DNA of 57,987 bases from CAZQAA01 sp964591255 (GTDB lineage: Bacteria; Desulfobacterota; DSM-4660; Desulfatiglandales; Desulfatiglandaceae), in contig CAZQAA010000211.1 of NCBI GenBank assembly GCA_964591255.1, forward strand, positions 1 through 57,987, given 5' to 3'. Both the position numbers and the translations under genes were made by a program. A model generated the notes under the pieces. That model worked only from the letters and a program-made list of their open reading frames with translations, searched no databases and was not told where the DNA came from. Of this stretch, positions 17,968 through 26,793 are shown in pieces (position 1 is the stretch's first letter; every line of letters begins with the position of its first letter).

Positions 17968-18011
17968 GGGATATTAAGCTCTCCTATTGTTGAAGTCAGC
18001 AGTTTTAATAA

Positions 18012-18067
18012 GGGGCGCCGTTTAAAAATCGAGATGATTTTTTGGCGACGCCCCCATTTTTTTCTTT
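18012..18067 (+). terminator. Rho-independent terminator after hsp20
   Basis: A long hairpin pairs GGGGCG (18012-18017) with CGCCCC (18049-18054), with an inner AAAAATC/GATTTTT stem (18024-18030 with 18036-18042) and the run of T from 18057. It lies 45 bases after the Hsp20 stop and just before the EF-G gene, so it separates the two transcripts. Confidence 0.8.
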
Positions 18068-18078
18068 ATTTTTAGGAT

Positions 18079-20178
18079 ATGCAACAAATGGTTGATCAAA
18101 ATCAAGATTTACGAAACATAGGTATCAGTGCCCATATAGATTCGGGCAAGACCACTTTGACAGAACGTATACTCTATTACACCAAGAGGATCTTTGCCAT
18201 TCATGAGGTGAAGGGAAAAGACGGGGTGGGTGCCACTATGGACTCCATGGAACTGGAAAGGGAGAGGGGAATTACTATCTCTTCCGCGGCTACTCACTGT
18301 GAATGGAAAGGACACCATATAAACATTATAGATACGCCAGGACATGTGGATTTTACAATCGAGGTGGAAAGGGCCTTGAGGGTCATGGATGGGGCGGTTC
18401 TGATACTATGCGCCGTTGGGGGGGTCCAGTCTCAAACAGTGACTGTGGACCGTCAGATGAATAGGTATAAAGTGCCCAGGATAGCCTTTGTTAACAAATG
18501 CGACCGATCCGGGGCGGATCCTTTTATGGTGGTGGAGGATCTACGTCAAAAATTGAACCATAATGCCGTCCTGATGCAGATCCCTATAGGTCTGGAAGAT
18601 CGCCTTTCCGGTATAATAGACTTGATTTCCATGAAGGCACTCTATTTTAAGGGAGAGAGAGGCGAGGATGTGGTGACAGATGATATCCCGGCCGATCTTT
18701 TAGAGAAGGCTATGGTACATAGAGAAGAACTGCTGGAAGCTGCTTCCATGTTCTCGGATGAACTGCTTGAGGCCATCCTTGATGAAAATGTTAATGAAGA
18801 GATGATATTGGAGGCGGTGAGAAAGGGAACGCTTTCCAGAGAAATGATTCCTGTATTTATAGGATCTGCTTACAAGAATATAGGTGTTCAGCCTTTACTG
18901 GACGGGATAAGCAGATATCTTCCTGCGCCTCACGATGTCAAAAATGTTGCCCTTGACCTCGAACATAATGAAAAAGAGGTCCCTCTTAAGCCTGATCCCG
19001 GGCTCCCCGTAGTGGCCTTGGCATTCAAGCTTGAGATTACGCCATACGGACAGTTGACATATCTAAGGATATACCAGGGATCTGTCGGCAAAGGTGACGA
19101 CCTTATTATAACCCGCACGAGAAAAAAGATCAGGGTAGGCAGGCTGATCAGGATGCACGCAGATGAGATGGAAGATATTACAAGGGCTTATCCCGGTGAT
19201 ATCGTTGCACTGTTTGGTGTTGAATGTTATTCTGGAGACACCTTTACCGATGGTTCTGTGAATTACAGTATGTCAACCATGTTCGTTCCTGAACCGGTTA
19301 TCTCTCTAACCGTTTCGCCTGTTGATAAAAAGGACGACAGCAAATTGTCGAAGGCGCTAAGCCGCTTTACCAGGGAGGATCCAACATTCAGGTCCTATGT
19401 TGATCATGAATCGGGCGAGACCATAATATCGGGGATGGGGGAACTGCACCTCGAGATTTATCTGGAGAGGATGAGAAGGGAATTTGGTACGGAAGTGGTC
19501 ACCGGGACTCCCCAGGTCGCGTATCGGGAGGCGATTACCAGGAAGGCGCCGTTTGATTATATACACAAAAAACAGACAGGCGGGGCAGGGCAATATGGAC
19601 GCGTGGCGGGTTTTATTGAGCCGACTGAGGATGGCATTTATGAGTTTGTAAATGCAGTAAAAGGGGGAGCCATACCTTCCGAATTCATGCCCGCAGTTGA
19701 TGACGGTTTTCAATCCTGTCTCAGAAAAGGACAATTGATCGGATTTCCCGTGCTTGGCATGAAAGTGACGGTGAATGATGGAAAGGCCCATAGTGTCGAT
19801 TCTTCAGAAAGGGCATTTTTTACTGCGGCGGTAGGTGCCTTCAAGCAGGCCTATATGAAGGCAAAGCCGGTAATTCTTGAACCGGTGATGAAGGTATCTG
19901 TTGAAGCTCCTTCCGAGTTTCAGGGAAATGTCATGGCATCCTTGAATCAACGAAGGGGAGTTATTACAAGTTGCACGGAAAGCGGCATATTTACCCGTGT
20001 GGAGTCAGAAGTTCCCCTTGCGGAGATGTTTGGTTATGCTACCGTTTTACGGTCGTTGACTCAGGGGAAAGGGGAGTTTACCATGGAATTCTTAAGGTAC
20101 TTTAAGGTTCCTGAGTCCATGGCCGAGGAGCTAAGAGCTCGTATAAGGGAAGGCTCAAAGGAGAAAAAAGGATTATGA
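18079..20178 (+). CDS. fusA: Translation elongation factor G, mitochondrial-EFG1-like (spd type)
   Basis: The 699-residue GTPase has G1 'AHIDSGKTT' (bacterial EF-G has AHIDAGKTT), switch II 'DTPGHVDFT' and G4 'NKCD', followed by domains II-V. The N-terminal text 'HEVKGKDGVGATMDSMELERERGITI' is the pattern of mitochondrial EF-G1 and its bacterial relatives in spirochaetes, planctomycetes and deltaproteobacteria (spdEFG). In such bacteria this form coexists with or replaces classical EF-G and catalyses ribosomal translocation. It stands away from rpsL/rpsG and tuf, and is translationally coupled to an unknown ATPase (ATGA at 20175-20178). Confidence 0.93.
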   Translation: MQQMVDQNQDLRNIGISAHIDSGKTTLTERILYYTKRIFAIHEVKGKDGVGATMDSMELERERGITISSAATHCEWKGHHINIIDTPGHVDFTIEVERALRVMDGAVLILCAVGGVQSQTVTVDRQMNRYKVPRIAFVNKCDRSGADPFMVVEDLRQKLNHNAVLMQIPIGLEDRLSGIIDLISMKALYFKGERGEDVVTDDIPADLLEKAMVHREELLEAASMFSDELLEAILDENVNEEMILEAVRKGTLSREMIPVFIGSAYKNIGVQPLLDGISRYLPAPHDVKNVALDLEHNEKEVPLKPDPGLPVVALAFKLEITPYGQLTYLRIYQGSVGKGDDLIITRTRKKIRVGRLIRMHADEMEDITRAYPGDIVALFGVECYSGDTFTDGSVNYSMSTMFVPEPVISLTVSPVDKKDDSKLSKALSRFTREDPTFRSYVDHESGETIISGMGELHLEIYLERMRREFGTEVVTGTPQVAYREAITRKAPFDYIHKKQTGGAGQYGRVAGFIEPTEDGIYEFVNAVKGGAIPSEFMPAVDDGFQSCLRKGQLIGFPVLGMKVTVNDGKAHSVDSSERAFFTAAVGAFKQAYMKAKPVILEPVMKVSVEAPSEFQGNVMASLNQRRGVITSCTESGIFTRVESEVPLAEMFGYATVLRSLTQGKGEFTMEFLRYFKVPESMAEELRARIREGSKEKKGL

Positions 20179-20870
20179 AAAATTTCATTTCAGTCAGCCC
20201 GTTGAAAGTGCTTGATCTGTCTTCACGTAAGTCTCTGGGAATTGGAAATCTTGGCGTAGTAATAGCAAGGGCGGGAGTAGGGAAGACCGCCTGTCTGATC
20301 CATATAGGACTCCACAGGATTTTTCAGGGAGGGAAAATAGTGCACGTTTCCTTGGATGGAGGACCTGATAAGGTGACGGCTGATTACAATGTCAGGGTGG
20401 ATGATATTATAAGATATACAAGTAATGGAGGCGAATACAGGACCCTGGTTGAGGAAAACAGGATGATCCTTGTCTATATGAACCAGACATTTGGCCCGGA
20501 AAGACTTCGTGCTAATCTGTCAAACTTGGCGGAAAACCTGGAGTTCAGACCGGATCTCCTTATTGTAGACGGGATCGATTTTGAGACAGCCGGGAGGACT
20601 CTTTTTGGGGACCTGAAAAATGTCGCCACAGAGTTTGCATTAGAGGTATGGCTGTCGGCCCTTTCCCATCGTCATATCCTCAAAGTTAATGACAGGGGAA
20701 TCCCGTATCCCTGTCATGAAGTTGATGATATTTTCAGTATTATTATGCAGCTGGAGCCTGCCACGTCAGGAATAGTTTTGAGGCTCCTGAAGGATCATGA
20801 TAATCCTGTCATCAGCAACGCTGAGGTAATGCTTGACCCTAACACCTTCCTGGTATTTGAGGAAGAATGA
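20175..20870 (+). CDS. Unknown P-loop ATPase of RecA/KaiC type, coupled to EF-G
   Basis: The 231-residue protein has Walker A at residues 31-38 (ARAGVGKT) and Walker B ending at Asp132 (RPDLLIVDGIDF), with a beta-strand next to Walker A as in KaiC/RadA folds ('IVHVSLDGG'). No DNA-binding, lid or partner domain is recognised. It overlaps the EF-G stop by ATGA, so the two are produced together. A role linked to translation or to protein quality is possible but only suggested by the neighbour. I do not recognise a named family. Confidence 0.7.
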   Translation: MKNFISVSPLKVLDLSSRKSLGIGNLGVVIARAGVGKTACLIHIGLHRIFQGGKIVHVSLDGGPDKVTADYNVRVDDIIRYTSNGGEYRTLVEENRMILVYMNQTFGPERLRANLSNLAENLEFRPDLLIVDGIDFETAGRTLFGDLKNVATEFALEVWLSALSHRHILKVNDRGIPYPCHEVDDIFSIIMQLEPATSGIVLRLLKDHDNPVISNAEVMLDPNTFLVFEEE

Positions 20871-20944
20871 GCCGGGGGTTGATCTTGCCAGGGGCAACAC
20901 ACGGCTCTGTGCCAGAAATCCGGCTGGTATGGAGGATTGATGCG

Positions 20945-22930
20945 TTATGAAAACTGGAGGCTGATCGCCTGTATGCGGTCCCTCAAAAGGGCGGCCTCCT
21001 CAAATTCCAACCGTTTGGATGCCTCTTCCATTCTCTTTGTAAGGTCTTTTATGAGGTTGGCGACCTTCTCTTGCGTCATATATTGTGCTTCTTCTTCAGC
21101 CACGACTGGGATGTCAGGGACTGCCATATAATCTGCCTCGCATATGGCACCTAAGACATTATTGATATTTTTCTGGATAGTAGTGGGTGTGATATTGTTG
21201 TTCCTGTTGTATTCTAACTGTTTTCGGCGGCGTCTATTACACTCTTCAATGGCCCGTTTTATTGAATCGGTCATGGTATCCGCGTAGAGTATGGCATTTC
21301 CATGGATATTTCGGGATGCCCTTCCGCAGGTCTGGATCAGGGATCTCTCTGAACGCAGGAATCCTTCTTTGTCGGCATCAAGGATTGCCACAAGTGATAC
21401 CTCAGGCAGATCCAATCCCTCCCGCAGCAGGTTGATTCCCACAAGTACATCAAATGTTCCCAATCGAAGATCCCGTATGATCTCCATCCGTTCCAGTGTG
21501 TTTATGTCTGAATGCATATACTTTACTTTTAATCCCAACTCGGCATAATACTCCGTAAGATCTTCTGCCATCCTCTTTGTCAATGTGGTAACAAGGACCC
21601 TTTCGTTTCGTTTGATCCGCTCCCTTATCCATCCCAGAAGGTCATCTATCTGGTTGGAGGCAGGTCTGACTACAATTTCTGGATCTATTAGGCCTGTAGG
21701 CCTTATAATCTGTTCCACGGTCATCTGGCTATTTTCCAGCTCGTAAGGTCCGGGGGTGGCGGAAACGTAGATGACCTGCTCAACTTTTGATTCGAATTCC
21801 TCAAATTTTAGTGGTCTGTTATCCAGAGCAGAGGGAAGACGAAAGCCATATTCCACCAGGGTCTCTTTCCTTGACCTGTCTCCGCGGTACATGCCGTTTA
21901 GCTGGGGAACAGTGATATGGCTTTCATCCAGTATGGTAAGGAATCCCCTTGGAAAGTAATCAAGGAGGGTTGGAGGGGGATCTCCGGGTTTTCTGCCGGT
22001 CAGGTGCCTGGAATAGTTCTCTATACCATGGCAATAGCCGATTTCGGACATCATCTCAAGGTCGAACATGGTCCTTTCTTCTATACGTTGGGCCTCCAGC
22101 AACTTGTTTTGCGATCTGAAATGTTCGATCTGTTCCTTCAGTTCCTCTTTGATCCGTTGAATGGCATTCTCCCTGACACCCACTGTGGCTACATAATGGC
22201 TGGCAGGGTAGACCGTGACCCTGCTCATGATCTTTATCGCCTTTCCGGTCAAGGGATCGATTTGGCGAATGGATTCCACTTCGTCGCCAAAGAAGGTGAT
22301 CCGTATTGCCCTGTCTTCTTCGTACACAGGATAAATGTCCAATACGTCTCCCCGGACCCGGAATCGTCCCCTGCAAAAATCGATTTCCCCCCGTTCGTAA
22401 TGGATTTCTACCAATTTTTTTACTGCAGTCTCCATGGCAAGCCCCTCACCAGTTTCAACATATAGAATCATGTCATGGTAGGCCTCTGGAGAACCGAGAC
22501 CGTAAATACAGGAAACGCTTGCCACTATAATGACATCATCTCTATCAAGAAGCGACCTGGTAGCCGCATGCCGCATCTTATCTATATTTTCATTTATGGA
22601 TGAATCCTTCTGGATATAGGTGTCTGATTGAGGAATATATGCCTCGGGCTGGTAGTAATCGTAATAACTTACGAAATACTCCACTGCATTTTTTGGGAAA
22701 AAACTCTTGAGTTCCCCATATAGCTGGGCGGCGAGGGTCTTGTTGGGTGCAATAACAAGGGTTGGTTTCTGGACCCGGGCTATGACATTTGCCACAGTGA
22801 AGGTCTTGCCTGATCCTGTGACCCCGAGTAATACCTGGTGGGAAAGGCCTTTATTAATTCCTTTTGAGAGCGTTTCTATGGCTTCTGGTTGATCCCCGCA
22901 AGGTGAAAAATCGGTAACGAGTTCAAACAT
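20945..22930 (-). CDS. uvrB: Excinuclease ABC subunit B
   Basis: The 661-residue helicase-like protein has Walker A 'LLGVTGSGKTFT', the beta-hairpin region 'YYDYYQPEAYIPQSDTYI', helicase motifs 'ILDESH' and 'QTCGRASRN', and a C-terminal UVR domain ('RMEEASKRLEFEEAALLRDRI') that binds UvrC. It verifies damage in nucleotide excision repair. The frame extends upstream to 22972, but the family start MFELVTDFSP begins at ATG 22930, which overlaps the cysS stop by eight bases. It is the last gene of the selA-to-uvrB unit. Confidence 0.97.
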   Translation of the reverse strand: MFELVTDFSPCGDQPEAIETLSKGINKGLSHQVLLGVTGSGKTFTVANVIARVQKPTLVIAPNKTLAAQLYGELKSFFPKNAVEYFVSYYDYYQPEAYIPQSDTYIQKDSSINENIDKMRHAATRSLLDRDDVIIVASVSCIYGLGSPEAYHDMILYVETGEGLAMETAVKKLVEIHYERGEIDFCRGRFRVRGDVLDIYPVYEEDRAIRITFFGDEVESIRQIDPLTGKAIKIMSRVTVYPASHYVATVGVRENAIQRIKEELKEQIEHFRSQNKLLEAQRIEERTMFDLEMMSEIGYCHGIENYSRHLTGRKPGDPPPTLLDYFPRGFLTILDESHITVPQLNGMYRGDRSRKETLVEYGFRLPSALDNRPLKFEEFESKVEQVIYVSATPGPYELENSQMTVEQIIRPTGLIDPEIVVRPASNQIDDLLGWIRERIKRNERVLVTTLTKRMAEDLTEYYAELGLKVKYMHSDINTLERMEIIRDLRLGTFDVLVGINLLREGLDLPEVSLVAILDADKEGFLRSERSLIQTCGRASRNIHGNAILYADTMTDSIKRAIEECNRRRRKQLEYNRNNNITPTTIQKNINNVLGAICEADYMAVPDIPVVAEEEAQYMTQEKVANLIKDLTKRMEEASKRLEFEEAALLRDRIQAISLQFS

Positions 22931-24392
22931 CGAATCTCCAGATAGTGCCCCGGGCTCCGTCTTCCAGGACAATGCCCCTCTGTTTAAGCAGATCCCTGAT
23001 CTCGTCGGCCCTGTTCCATTCCTTCTGTTTTCTTGCAGCAGACCTTTCTTTAATCATTTCTCTGATCCAGGCCTCATCAATACGATCTGTTGGGCCTGAG
23101 ATCTGTCTGAAGAAGTCAGCCGGAGTTTCTTCAAGCAAACCAAGGATGCTGCAGGCGAGGAAAATCTGGCGGCGGTCATGATCGAGTTTTGCCCGATTGG
23201 TATCATCCACCGAATCACCACATGCATTCAATATCTTATTCATCTCTCTTACCTTGTCAAATATAAGCCCGATAGCCCCCGCAGTATTCAGGTCATCATC
23301 CATCGTGTTTATGAATTGTTCAAGGAATGAGCCATTCTGCCTCTCTCCGGACATGTCTGCAGGAAAACCGGCGGCCCGGGATATATCTCCATCAAATGCC
23401 CCTATAAGTTCTTCCAGTCTCTCAAGTGTCCTGTAGATACGGATAAGACCGGATTGCATGGACATGACAGCCTTTTTGCTGAAATCCAGTGGGCTCCTAT
23501 AGTGCCTGGAGAGCAAAAAGAGACGGAGGACCTGCGGGTGGTATATTTCAAGGGCATCACGGATGGTCAGAAAATTGCCTGTGGATTTGGACATTTTTTC
23601 CGATTCAATGGTGACAAATCCGTTGTGGATCCAGTACTTGGCAAATATGCCGCCGTTGGCGCACAAAGACTGGGCCCTTTCATTTTCATGATGTGGAAAC
23701 AGAAGATCCTTGCCTCCTCCATGGATATCAAAGGAAGGACCAAGGTAATGATTGCTCATTACAGAGCATTCCAGGTGCCAACCCGGCCTGCCAGGGCCCC
23801 ATGGGCTTTGCCATTTTGGTTCGTCAGGTTTGGCCGCTTTCCACAGGACAAAATCCATGGGATGTCTCTTTTTTTTGTCCACGGCAATCCTGCTTCCGGC
23901 ATTCATGTCTTCAAGCTTCCTGCCTGACAGTCGGCCATAATCCCTGAACTTTTCTACCGAAAAAAAGACGTCGCCTCCTTCCACATATGCATATCCTTTT
24001 TCGACCAGGGTTTTTACCATATCGATCATACCGCCAATATGCCTGGTGGCCCTTGGCTCAAAATCCGCCTTAAGCACATAAAGCCTTTCCATGTCTTCAT
24101 AAAAGGCATTGATGTATTCCAGGGCGAGGATATCGGTATCTTTCCCCGTTTCATGGGCTCTCGTTATGATTTTATCGTCAATGTCGGTAAAGTTGCGGAC
24201 ATATGTCACATCAAAGCCCTTTGCTCTAAGGTATCTTGAAAGGACATCGAATACGATTGCAGAGCGGGCATGCCCGATATGACATAAATCGTAGACAGTC
24301 ACCCCGCAGACATACATGCCCACTTTTCTGTCTTCGATAGGTTTAAAGACCTCTTTTCTGCGATTTGCCGTGTTATATAATTTGATGCCCAC
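22923..24392 (-). CDS. cysS: Cysteinyl-tRNA synthetase
   Basis: The 489-residue class I synthetase has the HIGH motif ('CHIGHARSAIVFDV'), the KMSKS motif ('SEKMSKSTGNF'), the zinc ligands Cys29 (VCGVTVYD), Cys and two His (ECSVMSNHYLG, FPHHENE) and the C-terminal DALR helix bundle. It charges tRNA-Cys. The start is GTG 24392. Its position between ispF and uvrB matches a common deltaproteobacterial arrangement in which ispF and cysS are adjacent. Confidence 0.97.
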   Translation of the reverse strand: MGIKLYNTANRRKEVFKPIEDRKVGMYVCGVTVYDLCHIGHARSAIVFDVLSRYLRAKGFDVTYVRNFTDIDDKIITRAHETGKDTDILALEYINAFYEDMERLYVLKADFEPRATRHIGGMIDMVKTLVEKGYAYVEGGDVFFSVEKFRDYGRLSGRKLEDMNAGSRIAVDKKKRHPMDFVLWKAAKPDEPKWQSPWGPGRPGWHLECSVMSNHYLGPSFDIHGGGKDLLFPHHENERAQSLCANGGIFAKYWIHNGFVTIESEKMSKSTGNFLTIRDALEIYHPQVLRLFLLSRHYRSPLDFSKKAVMSMQSGLIRIYRTLERLEELIGAFDGDISRAAGFPADMSGERQNGSFLEQFINTMDDDLNTAGAIGLIFDKVREMNKILNACGDSVDDTNRAKLDHDRRQIFLACSILGLLEETPADFFRQISGPTDRIDEAWIREMIKERSAARKQKEWNRADEIRDLLKQRGIVLEDGARGTIWRFDV

Positions 24393-24421
24393 CTGTTTAA
24401 CCCCCGGATGCTCCCATAGGA

Positions 24422-24946
24422 TCAGTCTGAATTTTCAGGATCGTCCTTATAATCAGGTCCTTCATGTTTTTCAATGCCTACCAGACTTACTACTGCAAAT
24501 GCCTCGATCCCCTCCTGTCTACCGCAAAATCCCAACCTTTCCGTGCTGGTCGCCTTGATGTTGATTATACTCGTGGATACCTCCGCTGCACGGGCTATAT
24601 TTTCCTGCATCATTTGTATAAAAGACGCCAGTTTTGGCCTTTCTGCAACAACGGTTGCGTCAAGATTATTCAGCCGAAATCCACCTTTTTTGGCCCATGT
24701 CATTACCCTTTTAAATAAAGAGATGCTGTTTGCATCCTTATAGGCCAGATCGCTGTCCGGAAAATGTCGCCCAATATCACCCATTCCCAGGGCACCAATT
24801 ATAGCATCAATTATGGCATGGATGAGGACGTCCGCATCGGAATGCCCTGCAAGCCCCCTGGGATGTGGGACATGGACACCGCCAAGGATCAGCCTCCTCC
24901 CCTTTACCAGTTGATGGACATCATATCCGAAACCTATGCGAAACAA
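24422..24946 (-). CDS. ispF: 2-C-methyl-D-erythritol 2,4-cyclodiphosphate synthase
   Basis: The 174-residue protein has the IspF pattern 'RIGFGYDVHQL' (Asp and His zinc ligands), 'AGHSDADVLIHAIIDAIIGA' and 'DIGRHFPDSD', and ends with 'ATSTERLGFCGRQEGIEA'. It makes the cyclodiphosphate of the MEP isoprenoid pathway. The frame is open to 25036, but that part overlaps the upstream fmdB gene; GAGGT six bases before TTG 24946 supports the start there. A C-terminal acidic tail of about 15 residues goes beyond the usual length. IspD is not in the window. Confidence 0.93.
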   Translation of the reverse strand: MFRIGFGYDVHQLVKGRRLILGGVHVPHPRGLAGHSDADVLIHAIIDAIIGALGMGDIGRHFPDSDLAYKDANSISLFKRVMTWAKKGGFRLNNLDATVVAERPKLASFIQMMQENIARAAEVSTSIINIKATSTERLGFCGRQEGIEAFAVVSLVGIEKHEGPDYKDDPENSD

Positions 24947-24959
24947 GCAATTACCTCTG

Positions 24960-25178
24960 TCAACGGCAGCTGCTGCAATTGGTACTGGAACAGGTAGCAC
25001 ATCCGGATGAACTTGCGGGGGAGGTAAATTCTCCATCGCTTTTAAAGGAGCATGCTGACATCAGTCGTTTTAGATTATCCCCATTACAGTGGGGGCATGG
25101 CACTTTATCGTCACTCCTTATAATTAATGCCTCAAAATTTTTCTTGCAGTCCAAACACCTGTATTCATAAATAGGCAT
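24960..25178 (-). CDS. FmdB-family zinc-ribbon protein (second copy)
   Basis: The 72-residue protein starts MPIYEYRCLDCKKNFE and has CxxC pairs at Cys8/Cys11 and Cys28/Cys31, then a Ser/Cys-rich tail (SSSGCATCSSTNCSSC) that adds further cysteines. The tail is richer in Cys than in the copy at 7584 and may bind a second metal. It lies 5 bases after the deoxyhypusine-synthase-like gene and 13 before ispF. Function is unknown; small FmdB proteins are widespread in this lineage. Confidence 0.85.
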   Translation of the reverse strand: MPIYEYRCLDCKKNFEALIIRSDDKVPCPHCNGDNLKRLMSACSFKSDGEFTSPASSSGCATCSSTNCSSCR

Positions 25179-25183
25179 ATTGA

Positions 25184-26161
25184 TTACTCCTCATTCAATT
25201 CATTCAACAATTTTTTATCATGCAGCCCTTCAATGACCAGAGCGGTCAGGAGAGGAAACATGATCTCATGATGCCCTACCAAACTGTATCCTTTTCCGCC
25301 CTCCAAGGTGGGTCGGTGAACCACATTGGTCATGGGCCGATAATGTTTAATGAAATCCATATTGACAGTAGTGAAGCCTTTCACCTTGTATCCGATATTC
25401 CTCACAAGGGTCAGGGCCTTTAGAAATACCTCAGGTATAATCACAGCGGATCCGATGTTCATGAATATACCCCCTTCAAGTGAGGAAACTATGCGGCTGA
25501 ATATTCGGAAATCCAGATGAGATGTGTTGCCTATGGCCGCCCCGTCCACACCTGGATGAAAATGTATAATATCGGTTCCTATCGCCACGTGAACCGTTAC
25601 AGGTATTCCAAGCTCATAGGCCCTTGCGAGCAGGCTGTGATCTTTATAAGGAAAATTTTCCTTTGTCAACATGGCGCCTACTGATTTACCCAGTCCGAGA
25701 CCTGTCTTTGCACCTTCCGAGATGGCGGAATTCAGATATTTCCCTGTTTCTTCCGCCATGCCGAAGTTCCCTTCACCTATTTCTGCCGCCACGTCTTCAG
25801 AGGTATGCCCGACCATGGCAATCTCTGTATCATGAATTATGCAGGAACCGTTCATGGCTATGCCTGTGACAATGCCGCGCTCCATAAGGTCTATGATAAT
25901 GGGATTAAGCCCAACTTTTATGACATGCCCCCCCATACCCAAGACAATGGTTTTATGTAAAACAGCAGCCCGTACTATCCGGCCTGCAATCTCTCTCAGA
26001 TCATTTCCTGCCAATATCCCGGGCAAGGATTCCAGCCATTGGATCATTGATCCCCCCTTTTTCCAGGAATGGCCAAAATGCTCTATCTTTATTTTGCTTT
26101 CCCTATCTCTTAGGGAATAACGGTTTACTTTATCTAATGATATGGGAGCAACTTCTTTCAT
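25184..26161 (-). CDS. Conserved protein with deoxyhypusine-synthase-like Rossmann fold (putative)
   Basis: The 325-residue soluble protein is rich in glycine turns typical of a nucleotide-binding fold ('LGMGGHVIKVGLNPIIIDLMERG', 'AMNGSCIIHDTEIAMVGH', 'VAIGTDIIHFHPG', 'NIGSAVIIPEVFLKAL'). The order of these elements is reminiscent of deoxyhypusine synthase and of the LOR/SDH-type proteins, both NAD-binding, but the catalytic lysine of deoxyhypusine synthase was not recognised. Bacteria lack hypusine, so another reaction is likely. ATG 26161 follows the gmhA stop by 11 bases; upstream in-frame codons lie inside gmhA. The function is unknown. Confidence 0.6.
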   Translation of the reverse strand: MKEVAPISLDKVNRYSLRDRESKIKIEHFGHSWKKGGSMIQWLESLPGILAGNDLREIAGRIVRAAVLHKTIVLGMGGHVIKVGLNPIIIDLMERGIVTGIAMNGSCIIHDTEIAMVGHTSEDVAAEIGEGNFGMAEETGKYLNSAISEGAKTGLGLGKSVGAMLTKENFPYKDHSLLARAYELGIPVTVHVAIGTDIIHFHPGVDGAAIGNTSHLDFRIFSRIVSSLEGGIFMNIGSAVIIPEVFLKALTLVRNIGYKVKGFTTVNMDFIKHYRPMTNVVHRPTLEGGKGYSLVGHHEIMFPLLTALVIEGLHDKKLLNELNEE

Positions 26162-26172
26162 GTCTGGATCTG

Positions 26173-26757
26173 TTATTCTGCTATATGCCTTTGAAAAATG
26201 ATATGGTCTACAAGATGACACACGATATGTCCTGCAAGGATATGTGCCTCCTGGATCCTTGGTGTCTGGTCGCATCTTGCAATCAATGCAAGATCTACCA
26301 CCTCTCCTATCTTTCCACCATCTTTGCCCAGCAGAGCCCCGGTATATATGCCCTTGCTGCGGGCATCTTTGACAGCCGATAATACATTCTCCGAGTTTCC
26401 GCTAGTACTGATGGCCAGGAGCACGTCTCCTTCAGTTCCGAGTGCTTGTACCTGTTTAGAGAATATCTTGTCAAATGAATAGTCGTTTCCGATACTGGTA
26501 ATCACTGAGCTGTCGGTGGTAAGGGCTATGGCCGGAAAGGGTCGCCGTTCAATAGTGTACCGATTGACAAATTCCGCTGCAATATGTTGGGCATCGGCTG
26601 CGCTGCCGCCGTTTCCGCACAATAGTAGCTTGTGATTGCCGGTAAAGGCAGAGGCGATCTTTTCGGATAGGAGGATGAGCTCGGGGGTGTTCTCACGGAT
26701 AAACGCCCCTTTTACTTCCTGACTGTCTTTTAGGATTTCCTCAATAATAGCCTTCAT
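26173..26757 (-). CDS. gmhA: Sedoheptulose-7-phosphate isomerase (phosphoheptose isomerase)
   Basis: The 194-residue SIS-domain protein has the GmhA sequence 'LLLCGNGGSAADAQHIAAEFVNRY', with the zinc and substrate residues, 'PAIALTTDSSVITSIGNDYSFDKIF' and 'LLAISTSGNSENVLSAV'. It converts sedoheptulose 7-phosphate to heptose 7-phosphate, the first step of ADP-heptose synthesis for lipopolysaccharide core, which indicates an LPS-bearing outer membrane. It lies 36 bases after selA. Other heptose genes (hldE, gmhB) are not in the window. Confidence 0.93.
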   Translation of the reverse strand: MKAIIEEILKDSQEVKGAFIRENTPELILLSEKIASAFTGNHKLLLCGNGGSAADAQHIAAEFVNRYTIERRPFPAIALTTDSSVITSIGNDYSFDKIFSKQVQALGTEGDVLLAISTSGNSENVLSAVKDARSKGIYTGALLGKDGGKIGEVVDLALIARCDQTPRIQEAHILAGHIVCHLVDHIIFQRHIAE

Positions 26758-26793
26758 TTAATTATCTTCTCAAATATATTGCCCTGCTGATAT

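Noticed and set aside
20871..20944. AGCCGG/CCGGCT inverted repeat between the ATPase and uvrB
   Set aside because: The loop is about 40 bases and there is no T-run, so it is not a credible terminator.
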